From Pseudomonas yangonensis (GTDB lineage: Bacteria; Pseudomonadota; Gammaproteobacteria; Pseudomonadales; Pseudomonadaceae): 64,000 bases of DNA. Of this stretch, positions 42,421 to 52,957 are shown one piece after another. The notes under the pieces were generated by a model. That model made no database searches. It was not told the origin of the DNA and saw only the letters and a program-made list of their open reading frames with translations. Every line of letters begins with the position of its first letter. Position 1 is the stretch's first letter. The stretch is taken from the NCBI RefSeq assembly GCF_009932725.1, contig NZ_BLJU01000002.1, positions 496,001-560,000 on the forward strand. Reading direction: 5' to 3'. A program made the position numbers and the translations under genes.

Positions 42421-44646
42421 ATGCGAACAGGGATGTTGGCGCTGGCCTTGGGGCTGCTCAGCTTGCGCTTTCTACCGAGCCTGCCGTCCGGCTGGCTGCT
42501 GCTGGTTTCGGCCTGTGCCGGCCTGGCTTTGTTGTTCTCGCGTCTCTACCCACTGGGGTTCTTTCTGTTGGGGTTGGCGTGGGCCTGCAATTCAGCGCAG
42601 TGGGCGCTGGATGATCGCCTCTCCCCGGAGCTCGACGGCCGCACGCTATGGCTGGAGGGACGGGTGGTCGGGCTGCCCGAGGTCTCCGATGGTGTTGTGC
42701 GCTTTCTGCTGGAGGAGGCGCACTCGCGTCGCGCCGAGTTGCCGAAAAGCATACGGGTGGCCTGGTATGGCGGGCCACGGGTGCAGGGCGGTGAACGCTG
42801 GCGTCTAGCAGTCAACCTGAAGCGCCCACACGGGTTGGTCAATCCGCAGAGTTTCGACTACGAGGCCTGGTTGCTGGCTCAGCGTATTGGCGCCACGGGC
42901 ACCGTCAAGTCCGGTCAACGTCTTGCGCCAGCCACGGGGCTGGGGAGCTGGCGCGACGGCTTGCGTCAGCAGTTGCTGGCCGCACCGGCTTTTCAGCGAG
43001 AAGGCGCTATCGCCGCTTTGGTACTGGGCGACGGATCGGGCTTGAGCACCGGTGATTGGCGCTTGTTGCAGCACACCGGCACGGTGCATCTGATGGTCAT
43101 TTCCGGACAGCACATCGCGCTGTTGGCCGGCTTTCTTTATGGACTGGTGGCGTTACTGGCGAAGCTCGGCGCATGGCCGGCGCGCTGGCCCTGGCTACCC
43201 TGCGCCTGTGCCCTGGCCCTGAGCGGGGCCTTGACCTACGGCTTGTTGGCTGGCTTCGAGGTGCCGGTGCGCAGGGCCTGCGTGATGGTCGCACTGGTGC
43301 TGCTGTGGCGTATGCGCTTTCGCCATCTGGGTGCGTGGTGGCCATTATTGCTGGCCTTGATCGTGGTTCTGCTGCTGGAGCCGCTCGCGTCGTTGCAGCC
43401 GGGCTTCTGGCTGTCGTTTTCGGCGGTGGCGATTCTGGCTCTGGTGTTTGGCGGTCGGCTCGGCGTCTGGGCTTGGTGGCGTGGGCTGACGCGTGCGCAA
43501 TGGACCATGGCCATTGGGCTGTTGCCGATGATGTTGATCCTCGGCTTGCCGGTCAGCAGCAGCGGGCCGCTGGCCAACCTGATCGCCGTGCCCTGGGTCG
43601 GGTTGGTGGTTGTGCCTCTGGCCTTGCTGGGCACTTTGCTGCTGCCCGTTCCGATGCTGGGCGAAGGGGTGTTGTGGCTGGCCGGTGGCGCGCTGCATCT
43701 GCTGTTCGAGTTGCTCGGTATCATCGCCGGCTGGCTGCCCGCCTGGTTGCCCAGTGTTCTGCCGTTGTGGGCGTGGTTGCTGGCAGCAGTCGGCGCGGTA
43801 CTGCTCCTGTTGCCAGCGGGAGTGCCGCTGCGTCTGCCCGGCCTTGCGCTTCTGCTGCCCGCGCTGCTGTTGCCCACGCCGCGTCTGGAGGATGGCCGTG
43901 CCGATGTCTGGGTGCTGGATGTGGGACAGGGGCTGGCGGTGCTGGTGCGCACCCGAGAGCACGCGCTGTTATACGACGCTGGACCGCGCTTCGGTGATTT
44001 CGACACCGGCGAGCGTATCGTCCTGCCCTCCTTGCGTGCGCTTAACGTCCGGCAGCTCGACCTCATGCTGCTTAGCCATGCCGACAACGATCATGCCGGC
44101 GGCGCTGCAGCGATCAAGGCCGGGATGCCGGTAGCAAGGGTGATCAGCGGTGAACCGCAAAGGCTGGCAGCCGCGCTCGGCGCCGAAGCTTGCGAGTCCG
44201 GGCAAAGCTGGCAATGGAACGAGGTGACCTTCAGGTTGTGGCAGTGGGAACGGGCCCGCTCCGGCAACCAGCTGTCATGTGTCCTGCAGATCGAGGCGGC
44301 AAGCGAGCGCCTGCTTCTGACCGGCGATATCGACGTGCAGGCCGAACGGGCGCTGATGCAGGCCGGCTTTCCCCTGGCCTCGCAGTGGCTGCTGGCGCCT
44401 CATCACGGCAGTCGCACTTCGTCCAGCCAGGCCTTTATCGATGCGGTCGAGGCGCGCCATGTGCTGATCACCCGCAGCCGCCATAACGCCTTTGGCCATC
44501 CGCACCCGCAGGTGCTGGAGCGTTACCAGGCGGCGGGCATCGACGTGCATGACACGTCGAATACGGGTGCACTGCATCTGCGCCTGGGTGAATGGCGCGC
44601 GCCTCGCGGGTTGCGAAGCGAGGCACGCTTCTGGAGGGAAAAATGA
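42421..44646 (+). CDS. comEC: ComEC/Rec2-type DNA uptake channel protein
   Basis: A 741-residue inner-membrane protein that imports single-stranded DNA in transformation. N-terminal helices are followed by a DUF4131 region (about 75-190), a competence domain with many membrane segments starting near HLMVISGQHIALLAGFLYG, and a C-terminal metallo-beta-lactamase domain (LDVGQGLAVLVRT, LLSHADNDHAGG, APHHGSRTSSS) with the metal-binding histidines intact, implying nuclease function. GGGAGG supports this ATG; a GTG 19 codons upstream is also in frame. The domains appear intact, so DNA uptake machinery is not visibly decayed. Confidence 0.92.
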   Translation: MRTGMLALALGLLSLRFLPSLPSGWLLLVSACAGLALLFSRLYPLGFFLLGLAWACNSAQWALDDRLSPELDGRTLWLEGRVVGLPEVSDGVVRFLLEEAHSRRAELPKSIRVAWYGGPRVQGGERWRLAVNLKRPHGLVNPQSFDYEAWLLAQRIGATGTVKSGQRLAPATGLGSWRDGLRQQLLAAPAFQREGAIAALVLGDGSGLSTGDWRLLQHTGTVHLMVISGQHIALLAGFLYGLVALLAKLGAWPARWPWLPCACALALSGALTYGLLAGFEVPVRRACVMVALVLLWRMRFRHLGAWWPLLLALIVVLLLEPLASLQPGFWLSFSAVAILALVFGGRLGVWAWWRGLTRAQWTMAIGLLPMMLILGLPVSSSGPLANLIAVPWVGLVVVPLALLGTLLLPVPMLGEGVLWLAGGALHLLFELLGIIAGWLPAWLPSVLPLWAWLLAAVGAVLLLLPAGVPLRLPGLALLLPALLLPTPRLEDGRADVWVLDVGQGLAVLVRTREHALLYDAGPRFGDFDTGERIVLPSLRALNVRQLDLMLLSHADNDHAGGAAAIKAGMPVARVISGEPQRLAAALGAEACESGQSWQWNEVTFRLWQWERARSGNQLSCVLQIEAASERLLLTGDIDVQAERALMQAGFPLASQWLLAPHHGSRTSSSQAFIDAVEARHVLITRSRHNAFGHPHPQVLERYQAAGIDVHDTSNTGALHLRLGEWRAPRGLRSEARFWREK

Positions 44647-44703
44647 GAAGGAGCTGCGCCCTATGCTAGAGTGGCGCCACTTTTTCGAGGGGGATTCTCT
44701 ACC

Positions 44704-45336
44704 GTGTGGGAACTGGTCAAAGCTGGCGGCTGGATGATGCTGCCGATCATTCTCTGTTCCATCGCTGCTGCCGGTATCGTTGCCGAGCGCCTGTGGACCC
44801 TGCGGCCCGCCCGCGTCACTCCGGCCAATCTGCTGGCCCAGGTATGGCGCTGGATCAAGGACAAGAAACTCAACAATCAGAAGCTCAAGGAGCTGCGTGA
44901 GGATTCGCCGCTGGGGCAGATTCTCGCCGCCGGCCTGGCCAACTCCAAGCATGGTCGCGAGATCATGAAGGAATGCATCGAAGAGGCCGCCGCGCGCGTC
45001 ATCCATGATCTGGAGCGCTACCTCAACGCCCTCGGCACCATCGCCGGCATCGCACCGCTGCTCGGCCTGCTCGGCACCGTGCTGGGCATGATCGAAATCT
45101 TCAGCTCCTTCATGGGCTCGGGCATGGCCAACGCGCCGATGCTCGCCGGAGGCATCTCCAAGGCCCTGATCACCACCGCAGCCGGCCTGATGGTGGCGAT
45201 TCCGGCACTGTTCTTCCATCGCTACCTGCAGCGCCGCGTCGACGAGCTGGTGGTGGGCATGGAGCAGGAAGCGATCAAGCTGGTGGAAATGGTCCAGGGT
45301 GATCGCGACGTCGACCTGGGCGAGGGCAAGGCGTGA
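44704..45336 (+). CDS. exbB: ExbB/TolQ-type proton channel subunit
   Basis: A 210-residue MotA/TolQ/ExbB-family protein of the inner membrane that with ExbD converts proton motive force into movement of an energiser such as TonB. The first helix is MLPIILCSIAAAGIVAERLW (about 9-28) and the conserved pore region AGIAPLLGLLGTVLGMIEIF and GISKALITTAAGLMVAIPAL are clear. The GTG start follows GAGGGGG. Pseudomonas has several such pairs; this one beside lpxK may not serve TonB, and its partner energiser is not encoded here. It overlaps exbD by 4 bases. Confidence 0.9.
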   Translation: MWELVKAGGWMMLPIILCSIAAAGIVAERLWTLRPARVTPANLLAQVWRWIKDKKLNNQKLKELREDSPLGQILAAGLANSKHGREIMKECIEEAAARVIHDLERYLNALGTIAGIAPLLGLLGTVLGMIEIFSSFMGSGMANAPMLAGGISKALITTAAGLMVAIPALFFHRYLQRRVDELVVGMEQEAIKLVEMVQGDRDVDLGEGKA

Positions 45337-45761
45337 AATTCCGGCGTAAACCGCGGGAGAACGTCGAGATCAACCTGGCCTCGTTGATCGACGTGGTATT
45401 CATCCTGCTGCTGTTCTTCGTGGTCACCACCACCTTCACCCGCGAGACCCAGCTCAAGGTCGACCTGCCCGAGGCGGCCAGCGGCACGCCGCCGGAGCAG
45501 ACCGAGCTCAAGCAGGTCGAGGTACTGATCGGTGCCGACGGCGCGTTTTCGGTCAACGGCAAGGCGCTGCTGGAAAGCAACCTGAGCAATCTCATGGCTG
45601 CCCTGCAGAAGGAATCCGATGGCGACAACAGCCTGCCGCTGATCATCAGCGCTGACGGCAAGACGCCGCATCAGGCGGTGATCACCGCCATGGACGCCGC
45701 TGGCAAGCTGGGCTTCTCGCACCTGCGCATCACCACGGTGGAAGCACAGGAAACTCCCTAA
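45333..45761 (+). CDS. exbD: ExbD/TolR-type biopolymer transport protein
   Basis: A 142-residue protein with one N-terminal helix (about 15-35, LASLIDVVFILLLFFVVTT), which includes the functionally essential aspartate of the family in LIDVVFILL, and a periplasmic domain. It pairs with the preceding ExbB-like subunit, whose gene it overlaps by 4 bases, and ends immediately before lpxK with no gap. Confidence 0.92.
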   Translation: MKFRRKPRENVEINLASLIDVVFILLLFFVVTTTFTRETQLKVDLPEAASGTPPEQTELKQVEVLIGADGAFSVNGKALLESNLSNLMAALQKESDGDNSLPLIISADGKTPHQAVITAMDAAGKLGFSHLRITTVEAQETP

Positions 45762-46763
45762 GTGAGCGCCGCCGATCGCCTGCTCGAGGCCTGGTACCGC
45801 GGCCACCCGGCGCTGGCGCTGCTGCGCCCGCTGGGGTGGCTTTACCGCCGCGTGGTGCAGGGCAAGCGCGCGCGGTTTCTCGCCGGCGAGGGCGACATCT
45901 ACAGGGCGCCGGTACCGGTACTGGTGGTGGGCAACATCACCGTCGGCGGCACCGGCAAGACGCCGCTGATTCTCTTTCTGATCGAGCACTGCCGCGCCCG
46001 TGGCCTCAAGGTTGGCGTGGTCAGCCGCGGCTATGGCGCCATGCCGCCGAGCCTGCCGTGGCGAGTGCGTGCCGATCAATCGGCCGCACAGGCCGGTGAC
46101 GAGCCGCTGCTGATCGTCCAGCGTACGGGCGCGCCCTTGATGATCGACCCGGACCGCAGCCGCGCCGTGCGTGCGCTGCTGGCCGAAGAACCACTGGACC
46201 TGATCCTCTGCGACGATGGTCTGCAGCACTACCGCCTGGCACGCGATCTGGAGCTGGTGCTGATCGACGCCGCCCGCGGTCTGGGCAATCGCCGCTGCCT
46301 GCCGGCCGGGCCGCTGCGCGAGCCGGCCGAGCGTCTGGCTGAGGTGGATGCCGTGCTGTTCAACGGCGCCGACACCGATAGTGCCGAGGGTTACGCCTTT
46401 CGCCTGCAGCCGTCCGCGTTGGTCAACCTGGCCAGTGGCGAACGTCTCGGTCTCGAGCACTTCCCGCCCGGCCAGGCCGTGCATGCGGTCGCCGGCATCG
46501 GCAACCCGCAGCGTTTCTTCAATACCCTCGAAGCGCTAAACTGGCGCCCGGTTCCGCACCCCTTTGCCGATCATGCGCAGTACGATGCCGCCCAGCTCAG
46601 CTTCGAGCCGCCGCTGCCCCTGCTGATGACGGAAAAGGATGCGGTGAAATGCCGGGCCTTCGCCGCCGCCGACTGGTGGTACCTGGCCGTCGACGCCGTG
46701 CCCACGCCGGCTTTCGTCGACTGGTTGGACAAGGAGCTGGCTCGCCTCATACCGGGGTCTTGA
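45762..46763 (+). CDS. lpxK: tetraacyldisaccharide 4'-kinase LpxK
   Basis: A 333-residue membrane-associated kinase that adds the 4'-phosphate to lipid A disaccharide, forming lipid IVA. The N-terminal part has a hydrophobic stretch ([16 protein letters not shown]) and the P-loop [15 protein letters not shown] lies near 54-68. [17 protein letters not shown] carries the DDGxQ motif typical of LpxK. It starts with GTG directly after the exbD stop. The neighbour set exbB-exbD-lpxK-kdsB is conserved and points to outer-membrane assembly. Confidence 0.95.
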   Translation: MSAADRLLEAWYRGHPALALLRPLGWLYRRVVQGKRARFLAGEGDIYRAPVPVLVVGNITVGGTGKTPLILFLIEHCRARGLKVGVVSRGYGAMPPSLPWRVRADQSAAQAGDEPLLIVQRTGAPLMIDPDRSRAVRALLAEEPLDLILCDDGLQHYRLARDLELVLIDAARGLGNRRCLPAGPLREPAERLAEVDAVLFNGADTDSAEGYAFRLQPSALVNLASGERLGLEHFPPGQAVHAVAGIGNPQRFFNTLEALNWRPVPHPFADHAQYDAAQLSFEPPLPLLMTEKDAVKCRAFAAADWWYLAVDAVPTPAFVDWLDKELARLIPGS

Positions 46764-46785
46764 TGACCTCACCAAGGACTGCGCC

Positions 46786-46971
46786 ATGGACCTTAAACTG
46801 CTCGACATTCTCGCCTGCCCGATTTGCAAGGGCCCGCTGCAGCTTTCCGAAGACAAGACCGAACTGATCAGCAAGGGTGCCGGCGTGGCCTACCCGATTC
46901 GCGACGGTATCCCGGTGATGCTGGAAAGCGAAGCACGCACCCTCAATACCGACGAGCGTCTGGACAAGTAA
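46786..46971 (+). CDS. Trm112/YcaR family small protein
   Basis: A 61-residue protein reading [20 protein letters not shown], with CPxC at 11-14, and [18 protein letters not shown]. It belongs to the Trm112/YcaR family. Eukaryotic Trm112 activates methyltransferases; bacterial members have no settled role. Only one CPxC pair is visible, so a full zinc ribbon is unlikely. It is directly joined to kdsB (adjacent stop and start). Confidence 0.88.
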   Translation: MDLKLLDILACPICKGPLQLSEDKTELISKGAGVAYPIRDGIPVMLESEARTLNTDERLDK

Positions 46972-47736
46972 ATGAGCGCAGCCTTCACTGTCGTGATTCC
47001 CGCCCGTTACGCCTCCACCCGTCTGCCCGGCAAGCCGCTGCAGGACATCGCCGGCAAGCCGATGGTGCAGCACGTCTGGGAGCAGGCGAGCAAGAGTTCG
47101 GCCAGCCGCGTGGTGATCGCCACCGACGATGCGCGCATCGTCGAGGCCTGCAAGGCTTTCGGCGCCGAGGTACTGCTGACTCGCGAGGATCACAACTCCG
47201 GCACCGACCGTCTGGCCGAAGTGGCTACCCAGCTCGGCCTGCCGGCCGATGCCATCGTGGTCAACGTGCAGGGTGACGAGCCGCTTATTCCGCCTGTGAT
47301 CATCGATCAGGTGGCGGCCAACCTGGCGGCCAACCCGCAGGCAGGCATCGCCACCCTGGCCGAGCCCATCGAAGACGTCACCGCGCTGTTCAACCCCAAT
47401 GTGGTCAAGGTGGTCGCCGACAAGCATGGCCTGGCCCTGACCTTCAGTCGCGCGCCGCTGGCCTGGGCGCGCGACGCCTTTGCCAAGAGCCGCGACGTGC
47501 TGCCGCAAGGCGTGCCGTACCGCCGTCATATCGGCATCTATGCCTACCGCGCGGGCTTCCTGCATGACTTCGTCGCCTGGGGCCCGTGCTGGCTGGAAGA
47601 TACCGAGTGCCTGGAGCAGCTGCGCGCGTTGTACAACGGTGTGCGTATCCATGTCGCCGATGCCCTCGAAGCACCGGCTGCCGGTGTCGATACCGCCGAA
47701 GACCTGGAGCGGGTGCGCCACCTGCTGGGGGCCTGA
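46972..47736 (+). CDS. kdsB: CMP-KDO synthetase KdsB
   Basis: A 254-residue cytoplasmic cytidylyltransferase that activates KDO for lipopolysaccharide inner core synthesis. The nucleotide-binding start [16 protein letters not shown], then [20 protein letters not shown] and [12 protein letters not shown] are characteristic. It follows the Trm112-like gene without a gap and overlaps the next gene by one base, so it belongs to the same transcript as lpxK. Confidence 0.96.
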   Translation: MSAAFTVVIPARYASTRLPGKPLQDIAGKPMVQHVWEQASKSSASRVVIATDDARIVEACKAFGAEVLLTREDHNSGTDRLAEVATQLGLPADAIVVNVQGDEPLIPPVIIDQVAANLAANPQAGIATLAEPIEDVTALFNPNVVKVVADKHGLALTFSRAPLAWARDAFAKSRDVLPQGVPYRRHIGIYAYRAGFLHDFVAWGPCWLEDTECLEQLRALYNGVRIHVADALEAPAAGVDTAEDLERVRHLLGA

Positions 47737-48200
47737 TGAAGGTCCTGTTCGTTTGTCTGGGCAACATCTGCCGTTCGCCCACGGCTGAAGGCGTTTTCCG
47801 TCACAAGCTGCGTGCGGCAGGGCTGGACGATCGGGTGCAGGTGGATTCCGCCGGCACCGGCGACTGGCACGTCGGCAAGGCGCCGGACAGTCGTACGCGC
47901 CAGGCCGCGCTGCGCCGTGGCTATGATCTGTCCGCGCAGCGTGCGCGTCAGGTCGAGGCCGCTGATTTTCAGCGCTTCGACCTTATCCTGGCCATGGATC
48001 AGAGCAATCTGCGCAATCTCAAGGCGCTGCGCCCGGCCGAAGCCCGCGCCGATCTGGATCTGTACCTGCGTCGCTATGAGCTGGCGCTGGATGAGGTGCC
48101 CGACCCGTACTACGGCGGCGAAGAGGGCTTCGAGCAGGTGCTGGACCTGATCGAGCAGGCCAGCGATGCGCTGCTGAACGAAATCAAGGGGCGCCTGTGA
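47736..48200 (+). CDS. low-molecular-weight protein tyrosine phosphatase
   Basis: A 154-residue cytoplasmic phosphatase. The P-loop CLGNICRSP has nucleophile C7 and Arg13, and the general acid is D123 in VPDPYYGG. Members of this family can act in exopolysaccharide control with a tyrosine kinase or as broad small phosphatases; no kinase lies nearby, so its target is unknown. It overlaps both kdsB (1 base) and murB (4 bases). Confidence 0.9.
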   Translation: MKVLFVCLGNICRSPTAEGVFRHKLRAAGLDDRVQVDSAGTGDWHVGKAPDSRTRQAALRRGYDLSAQRARQVEAADFQRFDLILAMDQSNLRNLKALRPAEARADLDLYLRRYELALDEVPDPYYGGEEGFEQVLDLIEQASDALLNEIKGRL

Positions 48201-49216
48201 CTCTGAATCTGCAGAGCGACGTTTCGCTCAAGGCCTTCAACAGCTTTGGCGTCGATGTACGCGCACGCTGTTTCGCTGAAGCCCACAACGATGACGATGT
48301 TCGCGAGGCGCTGAACCTGGCAAATCAGCAGGGCTTGCCGCTGCTGGTGATCGGCGGTGGCAGCAACCTGCTGCTGACCCGCGATGTCGAGGCGCTGGTG
48401 CTGCGCATGGCCAGCCGTGGCATTCGCATCCTCGAGGACGATGGCGAGCAGGTGCTGGTGGAGGCCGAAGCCGGCGAGCCCTGGCATCCGTTCGTGCAGT
48501 GGAGCCTGGCACAGGGCCTGAACGGTCTGGAAAACCTCAGCCTGATTCCCGGCACCGTGGGCGCCGCGCCGATGCAGAACATCGGCGCCTATGGTGTGGA
48601 AATCAAGGATCTGTTCGCCGGCCTGACCGCGCTGGATCGGCATACCGGCGAGCTGCGCGATTTCGCTCTGGAGGAATGCGCCTTCGCCTATCGCGACAGC
48701 CTGTTCAAGCGCGAAGCCGGGCGCTGGCTGATCCTGCGCGTGCGCTTTTGTTTGAGTCGCCTGGCTTCGTTGCGCCTGGACTACGGTCCAGTGCGCCAGC
48801 GCCTTGCCGAAATGGGCGTGGAAGTGCCGACTGCCAGCGACGTCAGCCAGGCCATCTGCGCCATTCGCAGCGAAAAGCTGCCCAATCCCGCTGAACTGGG
48901 CAATGCCGGCAGTTTCTTCAAGAACCCGGTGGTGTCGTTCGAGCTGGCCGCGCGCATCCGTGGCGAGCATGCCGATCTGGTCAGCTATCCGGCGGGCGAT
49001 GGTCTGGTGAAGCTGGCCGCCGGCTGGCTGATCGAGCGGGCAGGGTGGAAGGGGGTGCGCGAGGGTGATGCCGGCGTGCATCGTCTGCAGGCGCTGGTGC
49101 TGGTCAACTACGGCAGCGCCACAGGTGCGCAACTGCTGCAGCTGGCGCAGCGCATCCAGAGCGATATCTTGCAGCGTTTTGGCGTAGCGCTGGAAATCGA
49201 ACCGAACGTGCTTTGA
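48197..49216 (+). CDS. murB: UDP-N-acetylenolpyruvoylglucosamine reductase MurB
   Basis: A 339-residue type I MurB that reduces enolpyruvyl-UDP-GlcNAc to UDP-MurNAc with NADPH. The FAD domain shows VIGGGSNLLL and IPGTVGAAPMQNIGAYGVE, and the substrate domain the proton-donating S239 in GNAGSFFKNP. It begins with GTG overlapping the phosphatase by 4 bases and closes this envelope cluster before a bidirectional terminator. Confidence 0.97.
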   Translation: MTLNLQSDVSLKAFNSFGVDVRARCFAEAHNDDDVREALNLANQQGLPLLVIGGGSNLLLTRDVEALVLRMASRGIRILEDDGEQVLVEAEAGEPWHPFVQWSLAQGLNGLENLSLIPGTVGAAPMQNIGAYGVEIKDLFAGLTALDRHTGELRDFALEECAFAYRDSLFKREAGRWLILRVRFCLSRLASLRLDYGPVRQRLAEMGVEVPTASDVSQAICAIRSEKLPNPAELGNAGSFFKNPVVSFELAARIRGEHADLVSYPAGDGLVKLAAGWLIERAGWKGVREGDAGVHRLQALVLVNYGSATGAQLLQLAQRIQSDILQRFGVALEIEPNVL

Positions 49217-49250
49217 GCGTTGCCCCAGGCGTGATCCGGCAGCCGCCGCC

Positions 49251-49267
49251 CCCGGATTGCATCCGGG
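49251..49267. repeat. single REP copy of the CCCGGATTGCATCCGGG family
   Basis: CCCGGAT-TGC-ATCCGGG is a perfect 7-bp inverted repeat, followed by CTACC, matching the repeats found after sthA. Confidence 0.7.
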
Positions 49268-49285
49268 CTACCAGTGACGGAAATG

Positions 49286-49315
49286 AAAAAGGGGATGCCT
49301 AGGCATCCCCTTTTT
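49286..49315. terminator. bidirectional intrinsic terminator between murB and rne
   Basis: A perfect 30-base palindrome made of AAAAAGGGGATGCCT and its complement, with runs of five T on both strands. It lies between convergent murB and rne and should terminate both. Confidence 0.93.
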
Positions 49316-49331
49316 AGTGACCGCAGGAGGA

Positions 49332-52300
49332 TCAAGCCTGAGGCTTGACCTCCTCCTTGTCGGCTGGCGTTTCTTCTTCCGGCTGCGCTTGCTCTACCGC
49401 TTCGCTCACGCTTTGCTCGCTGACGACAGAGCTGGTTTCGGCTTCAGCGACCGGCTCCACCGCAGGAGCGGTTTCGACTGCAGCGGCTTCGGCTTCTGCC
49501 GGGGCGCTTGCTTCAGCGAACGGAGCGGCGTCGACTACTGGGGCAGCTTCTACAGCCGGGGCTGCAGCAGCGGCTTGAGCAGCTTCGCGGGCCAGACGCT
49601 CGGCTTCACGCTGACGACGACGCACTTCGCGCGGATCGTTCGGTGCACGGCCGGTGGCATTGGCGGCTACCGGTGCCGGAGCGGGTGCCGGCTCGACCGG
49701 AGCCGGGGCAGGCTGAACGGCTTCGGCAACCGGCTCGGCCTGAACTGCAGGCTCGGCGGTCGGCGCTTCGGCGACAACAGGTGCTTCGGCTGCAGCAGCC
49801 GGTTCGGCTTCCTGCGCTTTCTCCGCGACCGGAGCGCTTTCGGCCACTTCCACCGCGACCGCATCGACTTTCACCTCGACCGCTTCAGCGGCTGGTGCTT
49901 CAGCTTGAGCGGGCGCTTCAGCAGTCGGAGCTTCGCTGGCGACGTTCTCGCTGCTGTCGACGCTTTCGGCAACCACTGCAGCGGCTGTCGCCACGGCAGC
50001 AGCTGGGACAGCTGCCTGAGCGGCAGTCTGAGCTTCGTTACCGGCGGCTTCGCTGTTCTCGGCGCTTTCGATCAGGTTGCCGTCGGCATCACGCTGACGC
50101 TCGCGACGGTTGCTGCGGCGACGCTGACCACGGGAGCGGCGGCGCGGGCGCTCACCGTCATTGTTGTCCTGCTCGTCATCCTGCAGCTGCTCTTCATTCG
50201 GCAGTGCTTCATCCTGCAGAGCCTCGGCCTGCTCGGCACGCGGCTGACGTTCTTCGCGCGGCGGACGCTGACGTTCCTGGCGCTCGACCCGCGGCTGGCG
50301 CTCGGCACGCTCTTCGCGTTGCTCGTTACCGGCGTCCAACGGCTCGCGCAGTTCACGTACGCGCTCTTCACGCGGGGCACGCTCTTCGCGCGGCTTGCGC
50401 TCGCGACGGTTTTCCTGGCCTTCGCGCGGCTCGCGTGGGGCACGCTCTTCACGCGGAGCACGCTCTTCGCGAGGTTGGCGCTCTTCACGCGGTTCACGGG
50501 CCTGACGCTCTTCACGCGGTGCGCGCTCTTCGCGCGGCTTGCGTTCGTCATCGCGGCGACCGCCACGGTTACGGCTCTGCTGGCGACCGTTGCGACGCTC
50601 TTCGCGCGGCGGACGCTCATTGCTCTTCTTCTCGGTAACCGCAGGCTGGGTCTCTTCTTCCTTGCCGGCGAAGAGACTGACCAGGGACTTCACCAGGCCC
50701 TTGAACAGGCTCGGCTCAGGCGATTTGGTCGGAGCCAGTGGCGCCGGTTGCGGTTCGGCGGCAACCGGAGCGCTGCTGCGCGGTGCGGCCTTGATCGCGG
50801 CTTCCTGGCGAACCAGGGTGCGGGTCGCTGCGGTCGGGTGAGCGGCAGCTTCCTCGTTTTCCGCGGTGGCGGCGATCTCGTAGCTGGTCTGGCCGCTCAG
50901 CGCCTCCGGGCTGTCGTCACGCAGACGCTGTACTTCGAAATGCGGAGTTTCCAGGTGATCGTTGGGCAGGATCACGATGCGCGCACGGGTGCGCAGTTCG
51001 ATCTTGGTGATCGAGTTGCGCTTCTCGTTGAGCAGGAAGGCAGCGACCGGGATCGGTACCTGAGCGCGGACTTCGGCGGTGCGATCCTTCAGCGCTTCTT
51101 CTTCGATCAGGCGCAGGATGGCCAGCGACAGGGATTCCACGTCGCGGATGATGCCTTGGCCGTTGCAGCGCGGGCAGACGATGCCGCTGGTCTCGCCCAG
51201 GGACGGACGCAGACGCTGACGGGACATTTCCAGCAGGCCGAAGCGCGAGATGCGACCGACCTGAACGCGGGCACGGTCGGCGGCCAGGGCTTCACGTACC
51301 TTGTCTTCGACGGCGCGCTGGTTCTTGGTCGGCGTCATGTCGATGAAGTCGATGACGATCAGGCCGCCGATGTCGCGCAGGCGCAGCTGACGGGCGATTT
51401 CTTCGGCCGCTTCCAGGTTGGTCTGCAGCGCGGTTTCCTCGATGTCGCTGCCCTTGGTGGCGCGCGCCGAGTTGATGTCGATGGAAACCAGGGCTTCGGT
51501 CGGGTCGATGACGATGGAGCCACCGGACGGCAGCTTCACTTCGCGCTGGAAGGCGGTCTCGATCTGGCTTTCGATCTGGAAGCGGTTGAACAGCGGCACG
51601 CTGTCTTCGTACAGCTTGATCTTGCTGGCGTATTGCGGCATCACCTGCTGGATGAAGGCAAGCGCTTCTTCCTGGGCTTCGACGCTGTCGACCAGCACTT
51701 CGCCGATGTCCTGGCGCAGGTAGTCGCGGATGGCGCGGATGATGACATTGGATTCCTGGTAGATCAGGAACGGGGCAGGGCGGCTGGTGGAGGCTTCCTT
51801 GATGGCGCTCCACAGTTGCAGCAGGTAGTCGAGGTCCCACTGCATTTCTTCGCTGGAGCGGCCCAGACCGGCGGTGCGAACGATCAGACCCATGTCGGCC
51901 GGAGCGTTGAGGCCGTTCAGTGCTTCGCGCAGTTCGTTGCGCTCTTCGCCTTCGATGCGGCGAGAGATGCCGCCGGCACGCGGGTTGTTCGGCATCAGCA
52001 CCAGGTAACGGCCGGCCAGGCTGATGAAGGTGGTCAGGGCTGCGCCCTTGTTGCCGCGCTCTTCCTTCTCGACCTGGACGATGACTTCCTGGCCTTCCTT
52101 GAGCACGTCCTTGATGTTGATGCGGCCGCCTTCAGGGGCCTTGGAGAAGTATTCGCGGGAGATTTCTTTGAGGGGGAGGAAGCCGTGGCGTTCTGAGCCG
52201 AAGTCGACGAAGGCGGCTTCGAGGCTGGGTTCTACGCGGGTGATGCGGCCTTTGTAGATATTGGCCTTCTTCTGTTCGCGGGCGCCGGACTCGATGTCCA

Positions 52301-52379
52301 GATCGTAGAGTTTTTGGCCATCTACCAGGGCAACACGCAACTCTTCAGGCTGAGTCGCGTTAATTAGCATTCTTTTCAT
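49332..52379 (-). CDS. rne: ribonuclease E
   Basis: A 1015-residue endonuclease that starts mRNA decay and matures rRNA and tRNA, and is scaffold of the degradosome. The S1 domain (about 37-120), catalytic metal ligands D301 and D344, and the Zn-link CPRC at 402-405 are intact. Residues 557-573 ([14 protein letters not shown]) look like the membrane-binding amphipathic helix. The disordered C-terminal half has REER/PREER repeats (about 590-715), an arginine-rich [14 protein letters not shown] block (746-759), an Ala/Glu/Pro-rich run and [16 protein letters not shown] (910-925), an NDPR motif reported to recruit partners in P. aeruginosa. The start is the ATG giving [10 protein letters not shown]. 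Confidence 0.97.
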   Translation of the reverse strand: MKRMLINATQPEELRVALVDGQKLYDLDIESGAREQKKANIYKGRITRVEPSLEAAFVDFGSERHGFLPLKEISREYFSKAPEGGRINIKDVLKEGQEVIVQVEKEERGNKGAALTTFISLAGRYLVLMPNNPRAGGISRRIEGEERNELREALNGLNAPADMGLIVRTAGLGRSSEEMQWDLDYLLQLWSAIKEASTSRPAPFLIYQESNVIIRAIRDYLRQDIGEVLVDSVEAQEEALAFIQQVMPQYASKIKLYEDSVPLFNRFQIESQIETAFQREVKLPSGGSIVIDPTEALVSIDINSARATKGSDIEETALQTNLEAAEEIARQLRLRDIGGLIVIDFIDMTPTKNQRAVEDKVREALAADRARVQVGRISRFGLLEMSRQRLRPSLGETSGIVCPRCNGQGIIRDVESLSLAILRLIEEEALKDRTAEVRAQVPIPVAAFLLNEKRNSITKIELRTRARIVILPNDHLETPHFEVQRLRDDSPEALSGQTSYEIAATAENEEAAAHPTAATRTLVRQEAAIKAAPRSSAPVAAEPQPAPLAPTKSPEPSLFKGLVKSLVSLFAGKEEETQPAVTEKKSNERPPREERRNGRQQSRNRGGRRDDERKPREERAPREERQAREPREERQPREERAPREERAPREPREGQENRRERKPREERAPREERVRELREPLDAGNEQREERAERQPRVERQERQRPPREERQPRAEQAEALQDEALPNEEQLQDDEQDNNDGERPRRRSRGQRRRSNRRERQRDADGNLIESAENSEAAGNEAQTAAQAAVPAAAVATAAAVVAESVDSSENVASEAPTAEAPAQAEAPAAEAVEVKVDAVAVEVAESAPVAEKAQEAEPAAAAEAPVVAEAPTAEPAVQAEPVAEAVQPAPAPVEPAPAPAPVAANATGRAPNDPREVRRRQREAERLAREAAQAAAAAPAVEAAPVVDAAPFAEASAPAEAEAAAVETAPAVEPVAEAETSSVVSEQSVSEAVEQAQPEEETPADKEEVKPQA

Positions 52380-52957
52380 GTGGTACCAATGGGTTCCGGG
52401 GCTAGCGGAAGCCACGTTAGGCACACACGACTCTCAGGGTCGGTGTCAGGCGCGTCAGAAACGGTCGTAAATCGTTCCACTGTCGAGCGACGGCCTGCCA
52501 TCAGAGGCTGCGGTCGCGACGGACGTCTCCTGCTTGCTGTGGTGACAGAAGCACTCAGTCAGGAAGAGGAATCAACTGGCGGTAGCGGACGAGATGAGGC
52601 GTCTTTGATCAAGCGATATGCTACGCAGTCCGACAGTTGTACATCTCCACCCTACACGTATCGCTGAAAATCGGGTGCCGCGCGCGGATTCCGCAGCGGT
52701 TGTCATTTACCGCGACCGCCCTGCGGGCGAATCGCGCATCATACTCAAGGCTTTATTTCCGAAATCTTCATGGCCTTTTGCGGCCTTTCTAACCTGAAGA
52801 ATCCGTGGGACGGCCTCACGTCCAAGTAAGGTTTGCGCGGGCAGGGGATGGCAAGTTTGGCAATCATCCACAAGCCAGGCCACTTTTGGCGGCGTTCGCG
52901 ACTATAGCAGCAATGATTAAGTGCTTCAATTCCATAAAAAATTGTTATGATTGCGCG
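52380..52957. promoter_or_regulatory. 578-base divergent region: long rne leader and rluC promoter
   Basis: No gene is supported. In E. coli the rne leader is long and lets RNase E limit its own mRNA; a gap of this size fits. CGCCC-TGC-GGGCG (52718-52730) is a compact stem-loop within it. Read leftward, TATGAT (52743 to 52738) could be a -10 for rne, with a weak -35. The rluC promoter is listed separately. Confidence 0.45.
52943..52951 (+). promoter_or_regulatory. extended -10 promoter abutting the rluC start
   Basis: TGTTATGAT has the TGn extension and a -10 hexamer TATGAT (52946-52951). The predicted start site falls at about 52958, the A of the rluC ATG itself. There is no Shine-Dalgarno sequence before that ATG. 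Confidence 0.5.

Noticed and set aside
50200..50620. Short repeats resembling a CRISPR array
   Set aside because: The repeats are in frame, vary in spacing and encode the PREER units of RNase E; no cas genes or unique spacers are present.
49317..52196. A 959-codon open frame antisense to rne
   Set aside because: Its repeats are simply the REER-coding repeats read backwards; RNase E motifs are intact on the other strand.
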